A stretch of DNA of 64,000 nt. Origin: Alnus glutinosa. Lineage: Eukaryota > Streptophyta > Magnoliopsida > Fagales > Betulaceae. The stretch covers positions 3,606,001 to 3,670,000 of the forward strand of contig NC_084898.1 of the NCBI RefSeq assembly GCF_958979055.1. The letters are read 5' to 3'. The translations under genes were made by a program, and so were the position numbers. This document shows, piece after piece, positions 37,011 through 49,558 of the stretch (within the stretch, counting starts at the first letter, position 1; each line of letters starts with the position of its first letter). Under the pieces are notes generated by a model, which worked only from the letters and a program-made list of their open reading frames with translations, had not been told where the DNA came from and searched no databases.

Positions 37011-37678
37011 TACAGCGCCGGAAACTATGTCTTCTCCTCGAAGCCGGTGCTGGAGAACCCATCTTCGCCGCTAAAGGGTTTTTTGGTTTTTTGTTTTTTT
37101 TTTTTTCGTCGACATCTAGTTTAGGCTTAAAGATCATGTGTATTCCTCATCATTCTATTTAGTATTTTTAGCCTACGTATCAATGTTTTATTGGAGGCTA
37201 CAAAATCGGTCCGGATTGCAGGTTTACTCTTTATTTTTATTTTTATATTACATAATTAATTTTTTAAATTAAAAATACTGTTTAAAATACATTAACAAAG
37301 GGCGGGAGAGGTTTTTTTCACTGTCGAAAAGTTCAACTACCAACTGCCATTTAAACTGTCGTGTCCCCTCTCCCGCCCATGTGCTAAGTCCTATCCACGA
37401 AGCCGTCCAAAGCACCCAACTGAGTCAACTCAGACCCAGTCCAACCAAAACTCTCTTAAACCTGTCTTCTTCTTCTTCTTCTTCTTCTTCTTTTTCTTTT
37501 ATATGGATGGAGCGTAAATCATTTTCTCGTAAATCTTTGATTTATTTGAATTAATATTTTTTGTCAAAGGTGTTTATGATAGATCCAAAAACATACTTTT
37601 TGATGTATTATAATAGCATGGTCGTTGATGGCAGTTCAATATGTCAAATACTTATATGTCACCCAAATATTCTTTTAA

Positions 37679-37790
37679 TTTTTTTTTTGTTTTTTTGGCA
37701 TGTCTATACAAGAGGGGGAGAGGGATTCGAACTATAGATTTCCGCTTCATGAGGCGTGATCCCCAGCCGATTGAGCTACCCCTCGAGGAC
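37679..37790 (-). mobile_element. tRNA-derived SINE, second copy of the 10991 family, with TSD
   Basis: On the minus strand the body (37790 downward) starts gtcctcgaggggtagctc and has A-box-like TAGCTCAATCGGCTGGG and B-box-like AGTTCGAATCC. It ends ccctcttgtatagacatgcc followed by an A-rich tail. It matches the SINE at 10991-11110 along its whole body. The flanks AATATTCTTTTAA at 37666-37678 and 37791-37803 are identical (13 bases). Confidence 0.9.
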
Positions 37791-39447
37791 AATATTCTTT
37801 TAAAATTGATGCGACTTATAAAATTGCTACTTAATTAAAATTTAATGTAATTTAAAAGTCACATCAGTTTTGATAGACACAAAAATGGCATGGATGACAT
37901 TTAAAAGGAAAATGATTTCTGAGGGACGGTTGACCGTCCCCTAGCACCCCCTTTATATTAAAAAATTTGATTACATCAAAGACAACTTTTTGATTAAAAT
38001 CAATTTTTTTACTTAAAAAAGCCTGCTGGTGGACGGTAAACCGTCTCCAGTATATCAGGCCTCCATTTAAAATTGCACAGGTTTGCCCATTTACTTGTGT
38101 GGCATTAACCCATACCCATTAATACCATATAATAATTGTCACATTAGTTAAAAATAATATTTGTATATTGCTAAAAAATTAATATACAAAAAAAGAGGGG
38201 TAGTAGACGACTCCTGCAGAGGACATTTCATATGCATAATAAATTATATGGTTATCAATATAAAAATAAAATAAAAACAAATAAATTATATTTTGATGTC
38301 CTAAGCTTTTGGCAATCCTAGTATGTCTCTTTTATTATCTGCCATCAAAACACTAACGGATTGGTTGAAAAAGCACGAAAAGTAAAGAATAGAATGGATG
38401 GGAAAGACTTGATCTATTGGAGTTGAACGCTTCATGAGGCGTAATCCCCAGCTGATTGAATTATCCCTTGAGAACAATATTCTTTTAAAATTGATGCGAC
38501 TTATAAAATTACTATTTAATTAAAATTTAATGTAATTTAAAGGTCACATCAGTTTTGATGAACACAAAAATGACATAGATGACATTTAAAATTACACGGG
38601 TTTGCCCATTTACTTGTGTGGCATTATCCCATACCCATTAATACCATATAATAATTGTCACAAGTTAAAAATAATTTGTATATTGTTAAAAAATTAATAT
38701 ATGAAAAAAGAGGGGTGGTAGACACTCCTGCATAGGACTTTCATATGCATAATAAATTATATGGTTATCAATATAAAAATAAGATAAAAACAAATAAATT
38801 ATATTGTGATGTCCTAAGCTTTTGGCAATCCTAGTCTGTCTCTTCCATTATCTGCCATCAAAACACTAACAGATTGGTTGAGAAAGCACGAAAACTAATG
38901 AATAGAATGGATGGGAAGGACTTGATCTATTGGAATTGAACGCTTCATGAAGCGTAATCTCCTGCCGATTGAGTTACTTTTTGAGGACAATATTCTTTTA
39001 AACTTGATGCGACTTATAAAATTACTATTTAATTAAAATTTAATGTAATTTAAAGGTCACATCAGTTTTGATGAACACAAAAATGACGTGGAAGACATTT
39101 AAAATTACACAGGTTTGCCCATTTACTTGTGTGGCATTAACCCATACCCATTAATACCATATAATAATTGTCACAAGTTAAAAATAATTTGTATATTGTT
39201 AAAAAATTAATATATGAAAAAAGAGGGGTGGTAGACAACTCCTGTAGAGGACGTTTCATATGCATAATAAATTATATTGTTATCAATATTAAAAAAAAAA
39301 AAAAAAATTATATTATGATGTCCTAAGCTTTTGGCAATCCTAGTCTGTCTCTTCCATTATCTGCCATCAAAACACTAATGAATTGGTTGAGAAAGCACGA
39401 AAACTAATGAATAGAATGGATGGGAAGGACTTGATCTATTGGAGTTG
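37743..39447. repeat. Three-copy tandem duplication with SINE remnant
   Basis: Units start at the word cgcttcatga: copy A 37743-38427, copy B 38428-38940, copy C 38941-about 39447. B and C have a period of 513 bases. A is longer because a 157-base MITE (37907-38063) sits in it. Each unit begins with the same part of the SINE (its tRNA-like head) and the right TSD, then about 460 bases of non-coding sequence. The copies remain about 90-95% alike by eye. Confidence 0.88.
37907..38063. mobile_element. Mutator-like MITE with 9-bp TSD in repeat copy A
   Basis: The imperfect inverted ends carry GGGACGGTTGACCGTCCC on the left and its variant GGACGGTAAACCGTCTCC on the right. The flanks CATTTAAAA at 37898-37906 and 38064-38072 are identical (9 bases). 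Copies B and C lack the insert and read straight through one target copy, which confirms the boundaries. Confidence 0.9.
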
Positions 39448-39854
39448 AAAACTTTCAAGTTGAGAGTTTCAATAGATAATATCTATTTCAAATGAAATTG
39501 AGAGGTATCATCATGGTCATTATCAAGTACAGTAGTCATTCTGATCGCCCCTACTTACATTTTTGCTTATAAAAAAATGAAATTGAAAGGATTCTTGTCC
39601 ATAAAAAAGAGGGATGTCACATAAATATCAAATTAACGGAAAATGTTTGGGCTACAATAAATTTTACTATAATTTTCTTACAAACTCTCACAGTAATCTA
39701 TCATAAGTGATATGTGGTACAATATAGGTGAAAAAAATAAGTAATTAAATTTGATAAATAATTTTAATTATTTAGTGGCTGACGTGAAAAAATGTCACTT
39801 AAAGCATCACGTCAATTTGTAAAGAAGTTATAGTAAAAATTGCAATACATCTAA

Positions 39855-40207
39855 GAGCATCCCCCAATGAGCTTTCTATTATTTGGTTTTAGCCCAAATT
39901 TGAAGAAAGTCTTCAAAAACTAACATGTACCAAACTGCATCATTTCTCCAAATTAGTTTTTGTCAGATACACTCTCTAAATTTGGTACTCAATTTTCTTT
40001 ACCCATTCTGACTCATGACAGTATTGTGAAATGGCAAACTCAGGTTTACTTTTTCACAAAATCAATAAAAACAATATTTAAATAAAGTAGAAAATATTTA
40101 AAGAGTTTAATATATAGTATTATGAGAAATGGCTAACTAAAATTGTAAAAATAGATTTTTGAGCTAAAATTTGAAAAAACAAATTAGAGAGCTAAGTGAG
40201 GATGCTC
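39855..40207. mobile_element. MITE, PIF/Harbinger-like, TAA target site
   Basis: The ends GAGCATCCCCCAATGAGCT and, inverted, GAGCATCCTCACTTAGCT are flanked by TAA at 39852-39854 and 40208-40210. Length (353) and ends match the element at 10548-10903, although the cores differ. Non-coding. Confidence 0.8.
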
Positions 40208-40720
40208 TAAGAATACTAAGAGATGGAAACCGCAGGCTTGTATAAAAAAAATAATTTTATTTAATAAACCATGTCATCTAGTTATATGGTAGTTGTATAT
40301 GAGTCAACTAAATGAATTATTAAAAAATAAAATAAAAATAAAAATAATAATAATAATAATGAATGGTTTGAACCACGACTTCTGGGTGGGTTTCAATATG
40401 GCTTATAAAAAAAAAAATTGGCCTATACTACATTTATTGCTACCAAAGAACACTATTAATGAAGCTCAGTTCTGCTAAACTGGAACCTCTGCTAGCAAAT
40501 CAAGAAGAAAACAAGAATCATCCAGGCAAGCTCACAAAAAAAGGCTAAAATCTAAGTCAACAACTGATGCTATGTGAATGCTAAACTTAAAAAGTGATAC
40601 AAATCTGCCCATCTTCCAATTAAATGTCATGGGAAAAATACCAAAAGAAGCTTTCCATACATAAAACCCAGAAAGAAAAAACTTTTAATAGTTTTCATGC
40701 GTAGAAGATATCGAAGGAGA

Positions 40721-42139
<1,419 letters not shown>

Positions 42140-42544
42140 GGCGGCCGAGGATGGTGCGCCGCTCCGCTTGTAAAACCCCTGTGAATTGCAGAAACCCTAG
42201 CACCAAGCACAAATTTAAAGTATTCTGAGGAATCAAAACGACACCGGTTTTATACGAAGCAATGTGTTTTTTTTGGGGGGATACTTTTCCATTGGAAAAC
42301 CCAATTGGGCTTAGGGCCCCTTCTCGCTCATTGGACTCCGCAGCCTGGACTGGGTTTGCTTAATGGGTTGAATCTAATTTACTGTATAACACAAACAAGC
42401 AAAAAAATCACATATAATTTTTCTCCAAAATTTGGTCCTAAATGATGTGTCACAATCCCATGTGAAAAATGTGTTGGTATTTCATGGGATTGTGACACAT
42501 CATATGGAGACAAATTTTGGAAAAAAAATTTGGGAACTCTAACA

Positions 42545-42583
<39 letters not shown>

Positions 42584-43981
42584 GTGTGTGTGTGTGTGAC
42601 TATATGAGTAATACTAGGAACCATTTTTTTGTCTTCTTTTTATCTTCTCAAAGTTGAAGCGGCTTTTAAAATCATCATTAAATCAAAATCAAATAGTGGT
42701 TATCTCAAAGCCAATGGTGATTTTAAAAAGCAACATCAACTTTAAGAGGATAAAAAGAAAACAAAAATGATTTCTAACATTGCTCATATATATATATATA
42801 CTTTTGTAATAAATGAGATTTTTAAGTATGACAGATTAACAGTTCTATAAGAGAACTTGGAAAAACGTTTATAAGAGAGCATTTGGCTCCACGATTTTGC
42901 ATGTCAAAAGCGTGTAAATAAAATTGAGAATAAATAAATAAATAAAAAAGGTCTTACTTTGGTGTACGTTTTCAAACTGTAGGCAATAAGGTGTGTTTTT
43001 TAAAATGGACGATTTTAAATGTCGAACCACAATTCTACCGGACACCTAACTATGTTTTCAAAAATCGCATTTTTTTCTTTTTTTAACTATGATTTGAAGT
43101 AGCCATGTCTTCACAAATTTTAAAACTACTAAACCAAACAAACACCAAGTCTGTGGCTTTCATATGTAAGGAAATTCAATCCAGGTACTTCTACTTTACA
43201 AGACATGATCTTCGATGGATTGTGCTATCATTTGGAGTTTATCTCGATCCTCTTACTTTTCCATCATCTTTAGAAGACTTGTTTGATCATGCAACTAAAA
43301 TAAATATGATGTAATTTACTTCAAGATAACAATTAACAAGTGAGTTCACCAACGTATGATTACAGTTTCCTGTTATTGCATACCGTCTCGATGACTCTCC
43401 TGTTTACCATTCAGTTTTCCTTCTTTCTTCATCTCCATTTTCCATAATATTTCAATATTCAGTGCCACAGGCAACCCTTTTATTGTTCATACAAAATCCA
43501 TAGTTTCCTAATATTAAGCATGTTGAAGGGATGAGCCCCACGTTGGTAGATCATTTTTAATGCTCCGTTACTTAAAGAGTCAGTTTCGCCTGTGATTTCA
43601 CATATCTAAAATACAATTTTAAACAAAATTGCAAAAAGGCATATTGCTTGGGAGTGAGTTTTTTTCAAAAAAAATAAAAATAAAATAATAAATTGTTGTT
43701 TGAAAACGTAATTTTAAAGACTAAATCACAGTTTTACCAAACGCTTAATTATGTTTTTAAAAATTGCATTTTCAAATTGCACGTTTTCTTATCATAAATC
43801 CAAACAGACCCCTCATACTACAAAGCAGCTCAGAATGGAGTTGGAACTTGCCTTATAATGGTAACATTTTATACCTGCTTACAAAAAAAATCTAACCAAG
43901 AGCCAATTCTCATGTTTACAAAAACAACTTTCACCATAAAGAGGGCAAATTGTAGCTGGTTCAGGTTGTAACAACTAATAC
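42140..43981. other. Intergenic region between eL24 and RFC2
   Basis: The first ~170 bases are the eL24 promoter. Then comes a CT/GT microsatellite (about 42547-42597) within an inverted pair: caaatgatgtgtcac-type sequence near 42440-42460 is mirrored near 42485-42505. Stretches around 42960-43080 and 43620-43815 share words (aaaatcgcattttt, tttcaaattgca, caaacagacc) with the MITE-like segment at 51904. No gene was seen; the last ~100 bases are probably the RFC2 3' UTR. Confidence 0.5.
42192..42311 (-). promoter_or_regulatory. eL24 promoter: telo-box, TATA box, site II-like element
   Basis: Upstream of the eL24 ATG (42139) lie AAACCCTA at 42192-42199 (telo-box, plus-strand reading), TATAAAA read on the minus strand at 42254-42248, and TGGGCT at 42306-42311 (site II type). 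Telo-box plus site II is the well-known promoter pair of plant ribosomal-protein and other growth-linked genes. The spacing of TATA to ATG (about 110 bases) leaves a short 5' UTR that includes the telo-box. Confidence 0.65.
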
Positions 43982-46900
43982 CTATGCTGCTTTAGCTGTT
44001 TCACGAACCACAGCAAGCTTAGCCAAAAGACCACAGAGCTGAAGATATGAACCAACTCCATCACAGATTCTCATATGGGCAAATCCAGTTTCCTGAAACT
44101 CAAAACAGGACAAGAATAAATATGGTGCCACAGATAAGGTAGTATTTGAGGAGATGAAAGAAATTATTGAGGCTGGCAAGGTATCTGTACCTTCATGAAT
44201 TCCAGTTTCAGATACTCAGCCATGTCATAATTTTTAATGATACGGAATAGGGTTGTGATTATGTCAGTGGGAGAATAGCCCAAATCATAGAGCTGCTTGA
44301 GACCAGAACAAGCATCATCAAATTTCCCTTCCAGCACATGACGCACCATGTTCTTTACGTGCAACGGATGAGGCTGATCACAGACCTGAAAACCAACCAT
44401 AGACGTTATAGCGTCCACAACCATATATCTAGCGAAAATGAATTACCAAACTGCCAAGGTACTCTGATTCATTAACCTTGAAAACATTTTCTTGGTTGAC
44501 AAAACGGAACCCACTAAATGTAGCTTGCAAGTTATTCAATGCCTGCCTCATGTCACCATCAGCAGTGAAAATTATGGCTTCAAGACCTTCTGGAACATAA
44601 GGAACCTTCATTGTTTACAAACACAGATCAGTTACATGGCAAAAGGATGTCTAGGTTTAACAAACAATATGCTACTATAACTACCATATAAACTCATTTC
44701 TCATGTTCAACCAAAGGAACAATTGGTTCAAAGTTTACGGATGTCAACTAAAATGTTCTTTCTAAAGGATATACTATATAGAAATAGATTCATATATTGT
44801 TCTACAGTACTTAGAGGACTAGCAGCAATTTCCCTTAGATTTTCCCTAAATTTAAGGAACCAAGCTACTTTTTATTTCCCTATTCAAATAAACTCCACAA
44901 TAGCTTCTCTTATCCTTTCTCTATACCATTTATATATTCTTTCAAATAAATGTTAGGAGAAAGAAAGAGGAAAGATAAGCTATTTTTTTTAAAAAAAATA
45001 ATAATAATGGATAGAAAAGCAAAAGTGCTACCCTATATTTAGGGTAGCACTTTTGGTTCTCTTGGGTTTTCCTTATTTTATGGAACACCAAGGGAGTTTG
45101 TTGCAGGCGTGTTTTTAACAGTTTTATATATATATATATATATATATAAAGAAGGAAATGAGATTTAGGTAGTCTGTTGCTAGTGCTCTTAGTTGTTGAT
45201 TCTCCCACCAAAATCAACCACATGAATTAGGTTCCATTCCAGTAGTTTAATCAGTTCATGATGATCAATCAAACATCTTACTGTAAGAAAGTAATTATTA
45301 TGGAGCATGACAGGAAAAAATTGTGTTGATGCAATCCTGAAAAGTGCTCCTATATCAAGATCTTAATCCAAGACCACAAGGCTCTTCATTAAAAAGACCA
45401 TAAAACAAACTGCAAATTGTGTAATGTTGAAAATTACATCTTGGTTTGTGTCTAACGTATAAACCAAAACAATTAAGGGAATGAAACCTCGCTGTAGCTA
45501 TATCTATAGAGGTCATGCAGCTTGGTACAAGAGTTATGCATCCTGGAGGAAGGTTAAAATTGTTTGGGCAGGGGAACATAAGTGCTGGTTTCAACCATTG
45601 AGATGAAAGACAACAGCCCATCTACCCCAAGTCAATTTTTCAGGGTAATCTTTCAGTAACAGAATGCAATGATTGTAGTACAACACTGATACACTAAATC
45701 TCTGCTGTGTCTTATAATTAAGAGGGTCTTATTAAACCCCTAAAATATCATTCTCCCCTTGAGAAAATTTTAAGTGGGGTGAGACAGAAAGAAATATTTA
45801 TTTTTTTTTTTTTTTGGGGGGGGGGGGGGGGGGGGCTGATGACAGTTCCAAAAAGATTTAAGGTGGAAAACAACAGCTTCCAAGCTGTGTTCCTAATAAT
45901 TTCTTCACTTTGAAAGAGATAAACCAAAACAATCGCTCATCTATGTTACTTCCCAAGAAAGGTCAGCTTGGAACTATGAAATTTTCATCATGACCAACCA
46001 TCACATGCACAAAATGAGCAAGCCACATTTACACAGAGAGAGAGAGATAACCACCTTTAAAATAGTGTCAATGTATAATATAATAGTAAAACTGAAGCTG
46101 TACTAGATCTAAACGATCAGGTGAATGGGATATCTTTCAGGCCACACTTTAAGCAGATACTCTTACCCATTAAACAATAAGCAATCAACATATGATTGAG
46201 TGGCTCAAAAAGTTAGTCTAAAGGAGGGAGACATACAGTTTACAATCTGATCAAGCACAAACTCAAACCTCAAAGACAAAGCCAAGAAATGTGTTAACTG
46301 AGTTCCACCTTCACGGCATGCAGATCAGACAAAATTTGGTATTTTGAGTCAATCTAAGAAGACTAATGTTATGTATTGATAGAAAGACCAGAAACTTACT
46401 TTGTGGGTATTCAAGTTTATTTTTTTATTTTTCCTTTTCTGACTTGGGAGGGAGTGATTAATAGAAACATGAACTTAAACATGCATATTCACACCGACAT
46501 GCTGCAGAGAGGGGCAGAGAGAAATGCAAATTATTTCATTGAATACATGAACAAGATTTTGGGCTTGTTTAACAAACGATTCTCAACTCTCTCTCTTTTT
46601 CTTTTCATTTCTCCCAAAAAAATCAAATCAAAAACATTTTAACTTTTTTACGCTTTTATATCATATCAATCATATTTTATTACTATTCAAATAAAAAAAC
46701 CCACTACAAAACAAAACTTTTTCACTTTTTTATAAAACATTCTCAAATTTTATATCTCATCAATCACTTTTTACTATACAACATACAAATATTTCACAAC
46801 ACAATTACTTACCAAACAGGCTCTTTATGTTTCCAACCATTGTGGGAAAAAAATTGAGCTTAATTAAGTCGACTGAATGATCATCAAAATATTTTACGAA

Positions 46901-48780
46901 ATATTAATTGAATAAGTGATAAATGGTTTTTGACAAACTAGTCAAAGAGAACAATTCTATTTTCAAGCACCAAATAAATGTCCCTGTATGGACACTAGAC
47001 TAATACCTGAAAGCATTTTTGCATAGATACAAAATGACAATATTGCTGACTACGCAGCACTTGTAAATTATTACTTAAGGAAACCAACTGTACCTTTTCA
47101 GCTTCGATCACCACCATGAGACGACCAAGTATCTCTTGATCAGATAATCTTGAAAATCGAACAAGAGCACATCTACTTTGTATGGGCTCAATAATTTTAG
47201 AAGACGTATTGCAAGCAAGAGCAAAACGAGTGGAGTTTGAAAATATTTCTATTGTCCTCCTCAAAGCTTGCTGTGCTCCTGATGTCATGCTGAATTTTGA
47301 AAAGGTTAATGACAAATACAGTATCCAATGCATGTGCCAGATGGAAGAAAATATACCACAGAGTGATCAATTTAATATCAGCAACAAACTGTAATACTAT
47401 GGGATAGAACAATTTAAACACGCAAATTTTCAATGATTCAAGAGCGTCACCATTTTCAAGAGACATTTATTAGAAACTACCTGTCAGCTTCATCCAAAAT
47501 TACTATCTTGTGGCGCCCAGGGGGCAGTGTTACTTTCTTTTGAGCAAACATCTTAATCTTGTTCCTCACAACGTCTATTCCCCTAAACAGCAAAGCAATG
47601 ACAAAATATTTCAGAAGCCAACCAAAGAGATCCGGAAAAAAAGACTGAACACCATAAAGTCCATAAAATTTTACCCACCTGTCATCTGATGCATTTAGCT
47701 CCAAAACAGCCTCCTTATAATTTGGTCCCAGAAGCTCATGTGCAAGCGCCAGTATACTCGTGGTTTTACCAGTTCCAGGAGGACCCTGAAAAAAATAATG
47801 TGCAGAGAATCAGCAGCAGCATAGCTCTTTTAATTACAAACATAATTAAAGACAAATCATATTAAACTTCCCACCGAGACACGTAAAGTATCTTCTTCAT
47901 TTGCTTGCAATTAAATGCAACTCAAACCAAGACACATAACACATCCCTCGGCCAAGTCCAATACAACTATTTCGCTTCCAAGTACAGTAACTATTTTTCT
48001 TTTTATGATGATGGTATCCGAGGCTTCGCCAGGACTAATCTCCAAGCACGTGCAATCTCCAGACCCACATGCACCGGACGATTATCAAGCCATGCCAAAC
48101 CCTGGGGTAGCCCCAAAGGAGTTACTGCGCAAAGTGAGGTTTTGAACTCTCAACCCACACTGTATAAACCACTTATCAAGGCTCTGCTTGCCACTTTAAT
48201 TCCCCAACGGGATTAAGTACAATAACTATTGAGAAATGTTACACATGTTCCCATTCCTACAATCCCAAGTCCACACTACCTGACGTGAAAGTGACAATCA
48301 TTAGATTCAAAATTCAACTGTAATTCATCCAAAATGTAATAGAAATTTTCAATACCACGTCAAGGAGTGTGCACTTGGGAGTGTGAGAGTGAGAGAGTTT
48401 GTAGCACTTCTTATACTATTTATCTCCGCAAATTGCATCCCTGTTTAATGCTCACAAACCATGAAACTGCTAAGCAAACTTCATTTCCCAACTTTAACGG
48501 ACATTACGGTTTAATTGACAGATAAAAACACAGCAAAAACAAAAAATTATCCATAGATTTCATATGCACACTGTAACATCTGTGACTCGGTGAGTGAGAG
48601 CTTAAGATAACGTACGGATAATATGAGGTTGGGCACGTTGCCGTCGCGAGCAATGACTTGGAGCCTGGACACGGCGTCCTCGTTGCCGACGATGTCGGCG
48701 ACCCTGTTGGGCCGATACTTCTCTACCCACGGCATGTCGTAGCCATGGCTGGTGCTGCCAGACGAAGAAGAAGCAGCCAT
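43982..48780 (-). CDS. RFC2: Replication factor C subunit 2 (clamp-loader small subunit)
   Basis: Seven exons on the minus strand (48780-48616, 47785-47679, 47582-47481, 47289-47094, 44605-44477, 44385-44191, 44092-43982) encode 334 residues and TAG. This is one of the small AAA+ subunits of the RFC complex, which opens and loads PCNA onto primer-template DNA in the nucleus. Motifs: WVEKYRP at 18-24, Walker [10 protein letters not shown] (56-64), RFC box around [10 protein letters not shown], Walker B ILDEADS (119-125), sensor and arginine finger SRC (163-165), and the conserved C-terminal collar domain (from about 234). The protein closely follows Arabidopsis RFC2 (333 residues) as remembered. 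Intron 4 (44606-47093) is long and holds a poly-G tract and a MITE. The reading frame is open upstream to an ATG at 48951, but that ATG lies upstream of the likely TATA box; 48780 is the expected start. Confidence 0.97.
45816..45835. repeat. Poly-G run (20 G) after a poly-T run, RFC2 intron 4
   Basis: A T run of about 16 is followed directly by 20 G residues. This is one of five G runs of 16 or more in the window (also 13357, 57085, 60857, 61420). It has G-quadruplex potential. Length may be inaccurate because homopolymers are hard to sequence. Confidence 0.85.
46561..46823. mobile_element. MITE family 1, copy e, in RFC2 intron 4
   Basis: It begins GGGCTTGTTTAACAAACG and ends TTACCAAACAGGCTC. 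The core includes tatatcatatcaatcat, ttattactattcaaataaa and ctacaaaacaaaactttttc. This is the best full-length copy and was used to recognise the inverted copy at 17347. Confidence 0.8.
48229..48412. mobile_element. MITE-like inverted-repeat segment in RFC2 intron 1
   Basis: The left part (about 48229-48290: gagaaatgttacac, cccaagtccacact, ctgacgtg) matches the complement of the right part (about 48350-48412) imperfectly over about 55 bases. It resembles other elements of the window whose ends carry 'cacactc' words. No certain TSD was found (actatt occurs on both sides at slightly different distances). Confidence 0.55.
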
Positions 48781-48806
48781 TGTTGCCGTGAGAGCAAGGT
48801 TCGCTA

Positions 48807-48937
48807 AAACCCTAAAAGCTAAAGCTAATCTAACAAATGGGTTGCTCTGAAAGAAACCCTCCGAGAAAACCCTTTCCTCCTCCAAACCCTTTAGATTTGG
48901 AGGGAAATTACAGAGAATCGGAGAGAGATATATATAG
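48807..48937 (-). promoter_or_regulatory. RFC2 promoter elements: telo-box and TATA box
   Basis: The telo-box-like AAACCCTAA lies at 48807-48815, about 30 bases upstream of the RFC2 ATG. A TATA box (minus-strand TATATATA, 48927-48937) lies about 150 bases upstream. Telo-boxes are common in promoters of plant growth and cell-cycle genes, which fits a replication factor. No clear E2F consensus was seen. Confidence 0.55.
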
Positions 48938-49558
48938 GGGGAATTTTCCATTTTATATATATATGGTATACTTTGAGGCCCTACAAAATGTTGAAATTAT
49001 GATTTGTACCCGTTCTTGTTTGATTATTGACATGGCCCCATTTGTTGCTGACAAATGTTGATGCTATTCGTAAATTTGATATGAACTTTATATTAAATTA
49101 GTGAGTTAATGTTGAAAAATTTAATCGATTTAATTAAATAGGTCGGATTATTGTTGACTTGTATAGTTTTATATTCATGTATCGACATGACTTAAACTCG
49201 ACATATGATATTTAAAAATGACAATTTTTTACCAAAATTATCAAATTTAATACGAAATTAACGAGTTAAGGTTAAATAATATTACCTATTTAATTAAATG
49301 AGTTTAGTTATAATTAACTTACATACTATATAATTTTAAACACAGGTTTCGACACGAACATGAATTGCTACTCCTAACACGTGTATTAGTTTTTGTTCCA
49401 TAAAGTTTTTATGTTAAATTGGGTTTGATTTTTTAAAAAAAAAAAACAATTATTATAATTTTTTATTTGATATGTTAAATTATTTACTTGTTTGTGCGCA
49501 TAGGTATTGTTTTTTATTGTTTGGCTTTAATAAAGTAGAGGGGAAAAAAAAAATAGAA

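Larger units (their letters stand above)
32769..40720. other. Gene-free 8 kb interval between rhomboid and eL24 genes
   Basis: The first ~350 bases are probably the rhomboid promoter and 5' UTR (CT repeat at 33041-33067). The rest contains a probable solo LTR (34340), a minisatellite (35370), a sucrose-transporter pseudogene (36650), a SINE (37679), a tandem triplication (37743) and MITEs (37907, 39855). A less AT-rich stretch at about 34930-35340 contains a 92-codon minus frame (35258-34980) with no recognisable domain; I do not call it a gene. Confidence 0.6.

Noticed and set aside
36739..37162. Plus-strand frames across the sucrose-transporter relic
   Set aside because: They are antisense to the transporter motifs and have acidic low-complexity products.
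37743..39447. tRNA genes suggested by tRNA-like heads in the tandem units
   Set aside because: The sequences do not fold into full cloverleaves. They are SINE heads, and copies B and C are truncated at the duplication junction.
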